Source of the DNA: Desulfitibacter sp. BRH_c19
Lineage (GTDB): Bacteria > Bacillota > DSM-16504 > Desulfitibacterales > Desulfitibacteraceae
DNA: 64,000 nt
Reading direction: 5' to 3'
Assembly (NCBI GenBank): GCA_001515945.1
Contig: LOER01000047.1
Span: 1-64,000, forward strand
The stretch's first letter is position 1, and every line of letters begins with the position of its first letter. The position numbers and the translations under genes are program-made. Positions 1 to 8,541 of the stretch are shown one piece after another. Below the pieces are notes generated by a model. That model did not search any database, was not told where the DNA came from, and saw only the letters and a list, made by a program, of their open reading frames with translations.

Positions 1-391
1 ATGGTAGGTCTGTTACTAGGAATGCATCTGAGAAACCAGCTAGTGGTGCTGTTGAAACTACAGCCATATCAATTGTTCCCATCTGAACGCCTTCAATGAT
101 TTCTCTTTCAGAACCTAATTGTGCACTAGGAAATATTTCTAAACTATATTTGCCATCAGTTCTTTCTTCAATCATCTTGCCATATTCAACAAGACCTAGA
201 TGATATGGGTGTGTCATATCAACACTATTTGCTGCTTTTAATACTATAGTTTCAACTTCCTCATTATTAGTACCATTTTCATTGTTACCATTTTCATTGT
301 TACCATCAGTACCTCCACAACCAGCTACTAGTGCCATTGCAAATAAAGCTACAATTATTAGTATTAAAACCTTTGAATTTCTCTTCTTCAC
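1..391 (-). CDS. dctP: TRAP transporter substrate-binding lipoprotein, DctP family (partial, 3' end outside window)
   Basis: The reverse strand encodes a lipoprotein that would capture a small carboxylate for a TRAP transporter on the outer face of the membrane. The start is GTG at 391, with AGGAGG a few bases upstream. It opens with a KKR n-region, a hydrophobic stretch and the lipobox LVAGCG. A low-complexity Asn/Gly/Glu linker from a short tandem repeat (about 265-306) follows. Next come DctP family signatures: a KAANSVDMTHPYH-like strand, then ERTDGKYSLEIFPSAQLG and REIIEGVQMGTIDM. About 130 residues of an expected 330-350 are present. The membrane subunits are not visible and would lie left of the window. 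It is the second DctP in the region (the other is at 10384-11457), so two uptake systems may sit side by side. Confidence 0.88.
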   Translation of the reverse strand, partial: MKKRNSKVLILIIVALFAMALVAGCGGTDGNNENGNNENGTNNEEVETIVLKAANSVDMTHPYHLGLVEYGKMIEERTDGKYSLEIFPSAQLGSEREIIEGVQMGTIDMAVVSTAPLAGFSDAFLVTDLP

Positions 392-422
392 AAATACTCC
401 TCCTTGTTTTTATAATCTGTAG

Positions 423-434
423 TTTTGAGCAAAC
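423..434. promoter_or_regulatory. TTTTGAGCAAAC motif upstream of the dctP start
   Basis: This 12-mer lies about 30-45 bases upstream of the dctP start at 391. The same 12-mer occurs upstream of the second dctP (inverted, 11538-11549) and inside the terminator after the XRE gene (13950-13961). It contains the near-palindrome TTTG-N2-CAAA. An operator role is inference only. Confidence 0.25.
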
Positions 435-479
435 TTTCAAATACATTAGCTTACCCTACTTTTGCTTACTATCACCCCC

Positions 480-761
480 TTAATTGCTTAAATCCCCTCT
501 GCCTCTTTGGCTTAAAACATGTACATGCTCTCCTAAGGAAATGTTATTTGTGGTTAGTCCTATTTCCTCTCCATACTTATATACTGCACTACCACTTTGA
601 ATATCCATTATTGCAACCTTATGACCGAAACCAATGTCGCATTTTAATCTAATAAGTACAGAAGCATTACCAGCTTCAACTTTAATTTCTTGTCCTTTTT
701 GTAAATCTGTTGTAGCAGTAGCTACATTGTCTTTTGGATTAATCACAATTAACTGTTGCAT
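480..761 (-). CDS. UxaA-type SAF domain protein (altronate dehydratase N-terminal-like)
   Basis: A 94-residue protein that matches the small SAF domain found at the N-terminus of altronate/galactarate dehydratases and in stand-alone UxaA-type hydrolase subunits. Visible features are the INPKDNVATA opening, a beta-rich middle with GHKVAI, and the end YGEEIGLTTNNISLGEHVHV, where SAF proteins keep the G-(E)-x-IG pattern and the VHVHN-like tail. The ATG at 761 follows a GGGGGATAG ribosome site; the reading frame extends upstream through repeat element A without a better site. It lies 89 bases upstream of the TRAP receptor gene and is probably co-transcribed with it. Together with the IlvD/Edd gene this suggests sugar-acid or hydroxy-acid breakdown. 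The large catalytic partner is not in view. Confidence 0.72.
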   Translation of the reverse strand: MQQLIVINPKDNVATATTDLQKGQEIKVEAGNASVLIRLKCDIGFGHKVAIMDIQSGSAVYKYGEEIGLTTNNISLGEHVHVLSQRGRGDLSN

Positions 762-967
762 CTTTCTATCCCCCACTTTTATCCGATGACTATCACCGCT
801 AAGACTCCCATCTTCTAGCCTTGTACTGGTATTTCTACGCATTGCAAAAATCACAATGCTAGAACTATGGCGTAAGTGGGAGATAAGCGGTGCTATGTCC
901 CTGGATAACGGTTTCTAACCTTCAGACGGAGTAAAAACTCCACCTGAAGTCAAGAATCCTGTTTATA
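762..967 (-). repeat. Structured dispersed element A (candidate structured RNA)
   Basis: This stretch of about 206 bases fills the gap between the IclR stop codon and the SAF-gene ribosome site. Read on the minus strand, it starts with the hairpin CTTCAGGTGGAGT/ACTCCGTCTGAAG. Next is CACCGCTTATCTCCC, which can pair with GGGAGTCTTAGCGGTG about 95 bases later, enclosing an inner hairpin GCATTG...CAATGC. The inner core (818-876) recurs in inverted orientation at 55227-55287. The outer 31 bases (937-967) recur at 55860-55890. The pairing and recurrence are seen directly. That it is a folded RNA, or a mobile repeat, is inference; I could not assign a known RNA family. Confidence 0.55.
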
Positions 968-1748
968 TTAACCCTTTTTCTTTCAACAGTAACGTTTCTT
1001 TATAGCCTAGTTCTCTGGAAATAGTCATGGCAGTACCTGTTATTTCCTCAACTATCTCAGAATACTTTTCCCCCTTTATTTTACCCGATGGTCCTGAAAC
1101 ACTAATGGCTCCAATGACTTTACCATTATTATCATATATAGGTGCCGCTACGCAACTAACCCCACTTATTAATTCTTCATTATCTATAGCATATCCCTGT
1201 AATTTAATTACCTCTAAGTCTTCCATCAATCTATTTAGATCAGTTACTGTGTTCTTTGTAAAATGAGGCATACCTCTTTTTTCCACTATACCTTTAACTT
1301 CACTAGCTGGCATATATGCTAATAAAACTTTACCCACACCCGTACAATGAGCAGGCAATCTCATGCCAACCTGAGTTACTACCCGTAAAGATATATGATG
1401 CCATTCTCTTTTATCGACGTAAAGTACTTCATCATTATCCATCACAACAAGGTGTACAGTTTCACCTAGAAGCTCAAGTAATCTCTGAATGTGAGGAGAA
1501 GCTACAGTACGTATATCCCAATTATTAGATACGATTGTCCCAAGTTCAAAAAGACGTATCCCAAGCCTATATTTTCCGTTAAATCCAGACTGTTCTACAA
1601 GATTAAGTTTTCTTAACGTTGATAGCAAACCATGTACAGTACTCTTTGCCAATCCCAAGTGATTAGTTATTTCTACCAGAGCCATTTCCCTATTTGCAGT
1701 TGCTAATATATCCAGTATTTTTGCAGCTCTAGCTACTGATTGAATCAT
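963..1748 (-). CDS. IclR family transcriptional regulator
   Basis: A 261-residue IclR-type repressor or activator of catabolic genes. The N-terminal winged helix-turn-helix (about 1-65) reads SVARAAKILDILA, then EITNHLGLAKSTVHGLLSTL, typical of the family. The effector-binding domain follows, with HLVVMDNDEVLYVDK, LPAHCTGVGKVLLAYMP and the C-terminal DNEELISGVSCVAAPIYD and GAISVSGPSGK motifs. The ATG start has GAGAGG about 15 bases upstream. It sits upstream of the SAF/TRAP genes in the same direction, separated by repeat element A, so it probably controls them. It is one of three IclR genes within 12 kb, all related but not near-identical. The ligand cannot be told from sequence. Confidence 0.93.
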   Translation of the reverse strand: MIQSVARAAKILDILATANREMALVEITNHLGLAKSTVHGLLSTLRKLNLVEQSGFNGKYRLGIRLFELGTIVSNNWDIRTVASPHIQRLLELLGETVHLVVMDNDEVLYVDKREWHHISLRVVTQVGMRLPAHCTGVGKVLLAYMPASEVKGIVEKRGMPHFTKNTVTDLNRLMEDLEVIKLQGYAIDNEELISGVSCVAAPIYDNNGKVIGAISVSGPSGKIKGEKYSEIVEEITGTAMTISRELGYKETLLLKEKGLI

Positions 1749-1961
1749 GAATTTAAACCAGTCCTCTCTTCTAATTAAATTGAGGAAATAACTCTTTTTA
1801 TATATTCTAACTATTTTAACTCTTTATCATAGCAACTTTTTCATTCTGTCTTTTTTCCTACTTATAGACATATTTCGACAAATTATTACCTTTTCCTGCA
1901 GGATAAATTCGGCAATGTAGAATTCTGTTCGGTTATCCTGACAGAGATTTAGCTAGTTTCT

Positions 1962-2747
1962 TCATCTATCTGCAATCCATCCTAAACTTGAAGATATTCC
2001 ATTGCCAGTTTCCTGAACGTTTTTAACTAGTTCCTGAATGTTTTCTACCGGGAACTGAGATGCAGATCCAGAAGCACTAACTGCAGCTATAATATTTCCA
2101 AAGTGATTATAGATAGGAACCGCAATACAATTAAGCCCTAACTCTAATTCTTCGAGATCAAGTGCATAACCAACCTCTTTAGCATTTTGCACTTGTTTTA
2201 ATAATTCATATAAATTATCTATCGTGTTCGGTGTTAATTTCATGAATTCAATTTTTGATAGTGCTTTGATAATATCTTCCTCGGGTAACCCCCCTAAAAG
2301 TACTTTGCCTACGGCCGTGCAATATAAGGGAACTCTCTTACCAATACGTGAATATCTTATCATGCTTTTTGTAGGTTCTACTTTGTCAATATAAATTGCC
2401 TCCCAGCCATCTCTAATGACAAGGTGAACAGCTATCCCACAATTATCTGCAAGTTTTTCTAGGTATGTTCTAGCCCTATGTCTAATATCCATATTCGCCG
2501 CAACCATATTTCCTAATTCAAATAGCTTTAACCCTAATCTATATTTACCATTGGTTTCATTTCTCTCTATAAAACCTTCCTTTTCCAAAGTAAAAACTGA
2601 TCTGTGTACAGTAGTCCTATGAATGCTTGTAATTTTACTGATTTCTTGTACTGATAACTCTTTCTTACCATAATCAAAAGCTGATAATACTTTTACACCC
2701 TTCGCAAGTGAGTGCACAAGGTAACCATCTGTATTTTTTGTGTTCAA
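1962..2747 (-). CDS. IclR family transcriptional regulator
   Basis: A second IclR regulator, about 261 residues from a TTG start at 2747 that follows GGGGAGG with about ten bases of spacing; the frame is open further upstream but lacks a site. The HTH region shows LAKGVKVLSAFDYG and EISKITSIHRTTVHRSVFTLEKEG. The ligand domain has AVHLVIRDGWEAIYIDKVEP, VPLYCTAVGKVLLGGLPEE, LDLEELELGLNCIAVPIYNH and AAVSASGSASQF, all standard family blocks. It lies between the IlvD/Edd terminator and the first IclR gene, so it is probably a separate transcription unit that controls the neighbouring dehydratase-deacylase operon. Confidence 0.93.
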   Translation of the reverse strand: MNTKNTDGYLVHSLAKGVKVLSAFDYGKKELSVQEISKITSIHRTTVHRSVFTLEKEGFIERNETNGKYRLGLKLFELGNMVAANMDIRHRARTYLEKLADNCGIAVHLVIRDGWEAIYIDKVEPTKSMIRYSRIGKRVPLYCTAVGKVLLGGLPEEDIIKALSKIEFMKLTPNTIDNLYELLKQVQNAKEVGYALDLEELELGLNCIAVPIYNHFGNIIAAVSASGSASQFPVENIQELVKNVQETGNGISSSLGWIADR

Positions 2748-3130
2748 TGTAAAAAAACCTCCCCTGGTGCCAAGTTTCAAACTTTTTCATACATTTGCGA
2801 ACATTAGGTTTAAAGTATCTTTACTATTCTATTTATTTCTCTAATCTCCTTTTTTTTGCCTCGAAAATAACAAATCTAGAAGCATATTAATATTGAATAT
2901 CCAGGGGTATGTTTGGCTTAAACTTACTATTCTGATTATTTCTAAACAATTTATTGTAGTTACAAAAAAGTATAACATGTAACATGTTGCCAAGCAACCA
3001 ATAAATATAAAAGATTCAGCAGGCATTTGTACCTGCTGAATCTATATGAGGAGGGAAGTTACTCTCTTAGTGAGTTTGCTAAGATTTCAATTGGGTGCAT
3101 AAGTCTTGGTCTCTCTTAGTTGATATCTTC
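2748..3130. other. Non-coding stretch with the dehydratase terminator
   Basis: Apart from the promoter side of the IclR gene and the terminator hairpin at 3013-3042, I see no gene here. A 61-codon open frame on the minus strand starts inside the hairpin, has no ribosome site and is treated as spurious. Confidence 0.5.
3005..3042 (-). terminator. Intrinsic terminator after the IlvD/Edd gene
   Basis: The arms GATTCAGCAGG and CCTGCTGAATC form a perfect 11-base stem with an 8-base loop, followed on the minus strand by TTTTATATTT. It lies about 90 bases past the dehydratase stop codon. Confidence 0.8.
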
Positions 3131-4846
3131 CTAATACATGGATGCACCTTTTGCAGTGGCACCAGCATTTTTAACGTATAATCCCAAAACCCCATTTTTC
3201 TTACGTTCGGGTTTGAACCATTTTTCGAAGCGTTCCTTAAGCATTATATCAACTTCTTCAGGAGATTTTTGCCCGTCAATGCATCCAATAATATCCAAAG
3301 ACCTCTTTGGTATATCTATTCTGATAATGTCACCTTCTTTTATCAAAGCAATAGGTCCTCCATCAATGGCCTCTGGAGAAACATGTCCTATAGCTGGGCC
3401 CCTTGTAGCCCCAGAAAATCTACCATCAGTAATTAATGCAGTAGATGCTAAAAGCTCTGGACGATTGTAGATTGCCTCCGTAGTTTTTAACATTTCAGGC
3501 ATCCCTGCACCTTTTGGCCCTTCATATCTAATTACAAGAATATCACCAGGCTTTATATCTTCATTATCTATTGCTTTGATTGCTTCTTCTTCGCAATCAA
3601 AGACGCGTGCAGGTCCAGTATGTTGATGCATGTCTAGATCGATAGCTGCTTGTTTTACTACTGCTCCATCTGGTGCTAGATTCCCTTTTAAAACAGCTAT
3701 TCCTCCTACTGGCTTGTAAGGTGAACTTAAAGGTCTAATAACATCTTTTGGCTTTATACCAAAGCTTTCTAAATATAAATGATTATTATGAAAAAATCCC
3801 TCTTCACGCAAGTTTTCTAGATTTTCCCCAACTGTTTTGCCTGTTATGGTTAACGCGTCCAAATGAAGATGGTCCTTTAGCGCCATCATTATGCCTGGGA
3901 CACCCCCAGCATACCAAAGTATTTGAGTCGGCCACGGTCCAGATGTTTTTAAGCCTGCTAGGACAGGAATATGCTTGTTAATGTAGTCAAAATCTTCAAG
4001 TTTAATTGATAGATTAGCTTCTTTAGCTATTGCTGGTAAATGGAGCAATATATTAGTTGAACCAGAAACTGCTGAATGAACCATCATTGCATTTTCAAAT
4101 GCCTTTTGTGTTAGTATATATGAAGGAGTTAAATCACTTTTTACTAATTCCATTACTTGTTGCCCAGCTTTATTTGCTAAATGTTTAATTAGATTAGACC
4201 ACGCAGGCATTAAAGCATTTCCTGGTAAAGACAGGCCTAAAGCTTCAGCCATAACTTGCATTGTACTAGCAGTTCCCATATATTGGCATGCGCCACAAGT
4301 AGGACAAGCATTTACTTGGAAATAAAGTTGCTTCTTTAATGTCATTTCACCTTTCTTTACTAATTCATTTGTCTCATAACACTTTTCAGCCGAAATAAAA
4401 TTAGGGCCTGGCATCATAGATCCACCACAAAAATGTAAGCCAGGTATGTTGAGTCGTGTTAATGCCATTAAGTGAGCTGGAGTAGATTTATCACACGATG
4501 AAAAAGTTAATAAAGCATCAAAAGGCATCGCTTTAGCGTGTATTTCGACCATGGCTGCAATAATATCTCTAGACACCAAAGAATAATTCATGCCATCATG
4601 CCCAGTAGCTATTCCATCACATATATCAGTTACTGTATATACAGCAGGTTTTCCATTTGCTTTGTAAACTCCTATCTTAGCCTCTTCCACCAACTGATTG
4701 AGGTGTTTACTACCAGGATGACTATCTCCATATGTGCTTTCTAGTAATATTTGAGGTTTGTTTAAATCCTCAGGAAGCCATCCGCTTCCTAACAAAAGAG
4801 GGTCAACTTCTGGACCTATCTTCCTCAATTCTTGACTTCTAAGCAT
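3131..4846 (-). CDS. IlvD/Edd family dehydratase
   Basis: A 571-residue dehydratase of the dihydroxy-acid dehydratase / phosphogluconate dehydratase family, which removes water from hydroxy or sugar acids using an Fe-S cluster. The cluster cysteines are visible in SSCDKSTPAH (about 120) and in NACPTCGACQYMGTAST (about 185-200). Other family blocks are TDICDGIATGHDGMNYSL, SGSTNILLHLPAIA, TDGRFSGATRGPAIGHVSPEA and the C-terminal GATAKGA. The ATG at 4846 has GGAGG upstream. The context (SAF protein, M20 deacylase, TRAP transporter, IclR regulators) favours a catabolic sugar- or hydroxy-acid substrate over branched-chain amino acid synthesis, so I give no ilvD symbol. The exact substrate is unknown. 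Confidence 0.9.
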   Translation of the reverse strand: MLRSQELRKIGPEVDPLLLGSGWLPEDLNKPQILLESTYGDSHPGSKHLNQLVEEAKIGVYKANGKPAVYTVTDICDGIATGHDGMNYSLVSRDIIAAMVEIHAKAMPFDALLTFSSCDKSTPAHLMALTRLNIPGLHFCGGSMMPGPNFISAEKCYETNELVKKGEMTLKKQLYFQVNACPTCGACQYMGTASTMQVMAEALGLSLPGNALMPAWSNLIKHLANKAGQQVMELVKSDLTPSYILTQKAFENAMMVHSAVSGSTNILLHLPAIAKEANLSIKLEDFDYINKHIPVLAGLKTSGPWPTQILWYAGGVPGIMMALKDHLHLDALTITGKTVGENLENLREEGFFHNNHLYLESFGIKPKDVIRPLSSPYKPVGGIAVLKGNLAPDGAVVKQAAIDLDMHQHTGPARVFDCEEEAIKAIDNEDIKPGDILVIRYEGPKGAGMPEMLKTTEAIYNRPELLASTALITDGRFSGATRGPAIGHVSPEAIDGGPIALIKEGDIIRIDIPKRSLDIIGCIDGQKSPEEVDIMLKERFEKWFKPERKKNGVLGLYVKNAGATAKGASMY

Positions 4847-4872
4847 TGTCTCACCTCCATGTATATGGTTTT

Positions 4873-6183
4873 TTACTTTATTTCAAACTGCGAAGGTCTA
4901 ACTAGTAGAGTACCTTCATTAGAAAATTCCATTGGTAAAGGATTCCCCCTAACCTCAATATTATTGTTTTCTACCAAATCTTTAGCCAAAGATTCGGTTA
5001 CAAGTATGTGGTCCAATTCCGCAGTATTTTTAATAAACACTATTTTTGGTGCATTTAGATCAACTCTTTGAGATGTGATGATCGCTGCCATTATTGCGTG
5101 TTTTTCCATCTCCATGACTATGGGTATTTTAGCTGATTCAAGAATTGATGCTGTTAAAGAATTGGTATATAAATAATTAAAATTAATTTTATTAACTAAC
5201 AATCTTGTAGTTATATCAGCTAATCCTATTCCACACGCATTCCCCTCGGTAGTATCTGTTAAATCAAAAACAACCAATCTTTGATAATTTAGATCTTCAA
5301 AACCAGGGAAATTTGATGCTGAACGACTTATAACATTTGTATCCATACCCGTACCACTTATATCTTTACCTATTTCCTCTACAAGCAATATATCAAACTC
5401 CTTAGGAATAATTCTTCCCATAATGGATTTTGCCCAACTTAACAACTGAGGTTCCCTTTGAAAAAAATTATCGGCTATAACTGTTTCTACATGAGCAATC
5501 TCTTTGTAAGCATTTTCTAAAATAGCTAGACCGAATAATATCTTAGTCTTCTTGATAATTTCCATACCAATTGTGGGAATTAAATCAACAAATTGGTCAA
5601 CACCCCTAGCATGTGCCCAAGCTGCACCCTTATGTTTACCTAAACCTATTACAAGCATTTTCATTAATCCACTTTCAAATGGTCCTTTAAAGTCTGTATG
5701 TGCTTTTACTCTATTTATAAGTATAACACCATCGGCATTATACGCGTGTTTATCAAAATTTATACTTTCTCCAAACTTAGATTTTGGCAATTCAACGGTT
5801 TCCATGGAAGAAACAACGGGGGCTCCTACTAAACTCTCAGTAATACCATAGGATTTCAAAACTTTAGCCTGTCCTTTACTCGTTGCACCGCCGTGACTAC
5901 CCATTGCAGGTACTATAAAGGGTCTTCCACCTAATTTCTTTATGTTTGCAATGGTAAGTGCTACTATCTCTTGCAAATGCACAATACCTCTGCTACCCAC
6001 AGCTACAGCAATCCTCTGACCTGGTTTAATAGCATTCTTAATTTCTTCTTTTGCAAACTCTTGGCAAATTATTTGTTTTAAATCTTTTACCCTTTGCTCA
6101 TCAAACTTTTGTTTTATGGGCACTAAATTAGGGAAACCCCATTTAAACCACTTTTCAAGCTCCATTTTATTGGTTTCAAACAT
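4873..6183 (-). CDS. Lactate racemase (LarA) N-terminal domain-like protein
   Basis: A 436-residue protein with the fold signatures of the LarA/DUF2088 group: PGQRIAVAVGSRGI, then GGRPFIVPAMGSHGGAT (about 85-110), a run of DGVILINRVKAHTDF and GLMKMLVIGLGKHKGA. The start is ATG 6183, which has GGAGGGAG upstream; an open frame extends 16 codons further into the previous gene. LarA itself racemises lactate with a nickel-pincer cofactor, but this protein lacks the full LarA pattern, so I infer only a related function. It sits between the dehydratase and the M20 deacylase with short gaps, consistent with one operon. How it contributes to the pathway is not known. Confidence 0.62.
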   Translation of the reverse strand: MFETNKMELEKWFKWGFPNLVPIKQKFDEQRVKDLKQIICQEFAKEEIKNAIKPGQRIAVAVGSRGIVHLQEIVALTIANIKKLGGRPFIVPAMGSHGGATSKGQAKVLKSYGITESLVGAPVVSSMETVELPKSKFGESINFDKHAYNADGVILINRVKAHTDFKGPFESGLMKMLVIGLGKHKGAAWAHARGVDQFVDLIPTIGMEIIKKTKILFGLAILENAYKEIAHVETVIADNFFQREPQLLSWAKSIMGRIIPKEFDILLVEEIGKDISGTGMDTNVISRSASNFPGFEDLNYQRLVVFDLTDTTEGNACGIGLADITTRLLVNKINFNYLYTNSLTASILESAKIPIVMEMEKHAIMAAIITSQRVDLNAPKIVFIKNTAELDHILVTESLAKDLVENNNIEVRGNPLPMEFSNEGTLLVRPSQFEIK

Positions 6184-6211
6184 TTTTCTCCCTCCACGAG
6201 CCCTAATAAAA

Positions 6212-7477
6212 CTAGTGCTTTTCATATTCATTCCAATCTAAGATAATCTCTGCTAAGACTTTTGTATAATCCATAAGCACATCTATCTCTAGATACTCAT
6301 CTGGACAATGTGCAACAGAACCAGGACCAAAAACAATTGTAGGCGTATTAGAAAACTCAGTTAATGACCTAGCATCTGTGCCAAATGGCGTACCTCCAAG
6401 TTCAGCATCTTTATTGAAATGTCTTTTATATGCTTTTTGGGCTGTTTTTACTATTTCATGATCATTTTCAATACAAGCAGAACCTAAAAAATTTTTTAAC
6501 CACTGAACTTCTGGCCTATTATTTTTCAACCAAGAATCTTTATCTGCTGCTTCTGAAATCCAATTTTCAAGCATTTTTTTGCCGTTATCTAGTTTTTCTC
6601 CGGGAGCAACACCCATTCTCCCCTCAATAGCAACTAAATCAGGAACAGTTGACGGCCAAACTCCTCCATTTATAGTACCCACGTTTATTGTGAACGGAAT
6701 TGGAACATCTTTATACAAAGGACTAGCGTATATTTCGCATCTATGCTTCTCCAAACTCTCAATTGCTAATAAAACTTTATAGGCTTTCTCAATGGCACTT
6801 ACTCCCAAATATCTTTTACCACCATGAAATGATTGTCCGGGTATATTAATCTTAAAGTATAGGACACCCTGTTGAGCTGGGCATATTTTAAAACCAACAG
6901 GTTCAGGTATTATTGCAGCATCTGCTTTATATCCTCTAAGTGCACAAGCTAAGCTTCCAGCCCCGCCAGTTTCCTCTTCTATTACAGATTGAAATATCAA
7001 GTCACCCTTTAATTTTACACCTAATTTTTTGAATGCTTTTAATACACCAAATATTGCTGAATTAACTCCCTTCATATCAGAAACACCGCGGCCAATAATT
7101 TTATTATTAACAACGGTCCCTTCAAATGGAGAATATGACCATTCATTTAAATCACCTTCAGAGACTATATCAATATGACTATTTAGAATTAAAGATTTTC
7201 CATTTCCCGTACCCTTGAGAACCCCTACAACATTAGGGCTATTTATAAAACTATCACGAGAAGATACAAAGGCCTCATGTTTCTTCAATTCATTTATATC
7301 AGGTTCCCACATATCAATATAATCAAAATCTAAATCCTCCAAAACCTCTTTAACATATCGCTGTGCAAGAATTTCATTACCAGACTTCGTAGGAAATTTT
7401 ATTAATTTTTTCGCATAGTCAATAATTTCTGTTTGTAAGGCATCTATTTCCTTTTTTACATCTTCATATATAGACAC
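6212..7477 (-). CDS. M20 family deacylase/peptidase (ArgE/DapE type)
   Basis: A zinc-dependent amidohydrolase of about 421 residues that would cleave an N-acyl amino acid or small peptide in the cytoplasm. Metal-site motifs are in order: LILNSHIDIVSEG (His and Asp), GRGVSDMKG (bridging Asp), IEEETGGAGS (catalytic Glu pair), AIIPEP and, near the end, GGTPFGTDARSL with FGPGSVAHCPDE. The start is GTG 7477, preceded by GGAGGCGATACT; an earlier in-frame ATG overlaps that site. The gene lies between the URO-D family gene and the LarA-like gene on the same strand with small spacers, so it belongs to the same catabolic unit. The substrate is not determinable. Confidence 0.9.
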   Translation of the reverse strand: MSIYEDVKKEIDALQTEIIDYAKKLIKFPTKSGNEILAQRYVKEVLEDLDFDYIDMWEPDINELKKHEAFVSSRDSFINSPNVVGVLKGTGNGKSLILNSHIDIVSEGDLNEWSYSPFEGTVVNNKIIGRGVSDMKGVNSAIFGVLKAFKKLGVKLKGDLIFQSVIEEETGGAGSLACALRGYKADAAIIPEPVGFKICPAQQGVLYFKINIPGQSFHGGKRYLGVSAIEKAYKVLLAIESLEKHRCEIYASPLYKDVPIPFTINVGTINGGVWPSTVPDLVAIEGRMGVAPGEKLDNGKKMLENWISEAADKDSWLKNNRPEVQWLKNFLGSACIENDHEIVKTAQKAYKRHFNKDAELGGTPFGTDARSLTEFSNTPTIVFGPGSVAHCPDEYLEIDVLMDYTKVLAEIILDWNEYEKH

Positions 7478-7521
7478 AGTATCGCCTCCAGTTTTAATCA
7501 ATACTTACTAGCTCTTACTAA

Positions 7522-8517
7522 CTATTGATCAATGTCCAATGGATATTTGCCATACTTCTTTACTGCTTCCGCCATTGCTAAAAGATTTTCTACTTTTACA
7601 TAATTGGGAATACTATTGGCGCTAGATAAAATGTATCCGCCTCCAGTCCCAGCCTGATTAATTCGTAGTTTTACTTCCTCATCTACTTCATCAGGGGTAC
7701 CCTGGGTCAACGTATAATGCAAATCTATGTTTCCCATTAGACAAATCTTATTGCCATAGGTTTTTTTTACTTGTTCGATATCCATTGCTCCTGGTTCAAT
7801 TGGATGGAGGCAGCTCATTTTTAGCGATAGTAGGTCTTCAATTAATGGCATTAAATTACCATCACTATGAAAAATCCATGGTAGTTTTATGGCATCAGCT
7901 GCTCTTTTCATATAGGGCAAAAACACATCTCTAAATACCTGCGGTGAAAACATTGGTCCAGTTTTATATGCTAGATCATCACAGGACCAATAGAAGTCAA
8001 TCCCAATTTCATTAAGATTTTCAATCACCCTTTTGCTCCAATTACTATATTTATCTAAAATTTCATGAACTAAATCAGGATTATCATATAGAGCATATGA
8101 AAAACCATCCAAGCCCATACTTAATAATGTAGGACTGGCACCTAACCTTATACGAGCATATATAGCGTATCCACTTTTCCCGTATTTATCTATAAAGCTT
8201 TCTGCTTCCGAATATAACTCTTTATTATCTGGATCAGGCAACTTCATCAAATGTAAATCCTCAGCCTTTTTAATTAATCCATCGACAACATGGTCAATTC
8301 CATCTATCTCTTTTCTCACACAAAACAGCGGTGGGAAAAAATCAAATCCAATCGCATCCATCCCTAACTTTTGAGCAAGATCAACACAAGTAAAATCCTT
8401 TTTACCCATAACTTGCATTTGTATGCTTTTATCAATAGCATCAAAAAAAGGTACCCGATCCGGTTGTCCCAGTCTCATTGCAGTTAATAATCTTTCTCGT
8501 GAATTCATTATAGTCAT
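7522..8517 (-). CDS. Uroporphyrinogen decarboxylase (URO-D) family protein
   Basis: A 331-residue TIM-barrel protein of the URO-D superfamily, which includes HemE and the corrinoid-dependent methyltransferases MtaA/MtbA. It has the opening NSRERLLTAMRLGQPDRVPFFD, the central YARIRLGASPTLLSMGLDGF, DDLAYKTGPMFSP, PWIFHSDGNLMPLIEDLL and LMGNIDLHYTL, typical of the family. No HemE cluster is nearby, and the neighbours are TRAP transporter and hydrolase genes. A role in methyl transfer or another lyase step on the imported compound is therefore more likely than heme synthesis; this is inference. The ATG at 8517 follows GGAGAGG. It lies 24 bases beyond the dctM stop codon, consistent with one long operon. 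Confidence 0.82.
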   Translation of the reverse strand: MTIMNSRERLLTAMRLGQPDRVPFFDAIDKSIQMQVMGKKDFTCVDLAQKLGMDAIGFDFFPPLFCVRKEIDGIDHVVDGLIKKAEDLHLMKLPDPDNKELYSEAESFIDKYGKSGYAIYARIRLGASPTLLSMGLDGFSYALYDNPDLVHEILDKYSNWSKRVIENLNEIGIDFYWSCDDLAYKTGPMFSPQVFRDVFLPYMKRAADAIKLPWIFHSDGNLMPLIEDLLSLKMSCLHPIEPGAMDIEQVKKTYGNKICLMGNIDLHYTLTQGTPDEVDEEVKLRINQAGTGGGYILSSANSIPNYVKVENLLAMAEAVKKYGKYPLDIDQ

Positions 8518-8541
8518 TTACTTTCCTCTCCTTGTTAGAAA

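Noticed and set aside
2841-3026. 61-codon open frame on the minus strand after the IclR gene
   Set aside because: Its start lies inside the stem of the dehydratase terminator and it has no ribosome site; the composition is just AT-rich.
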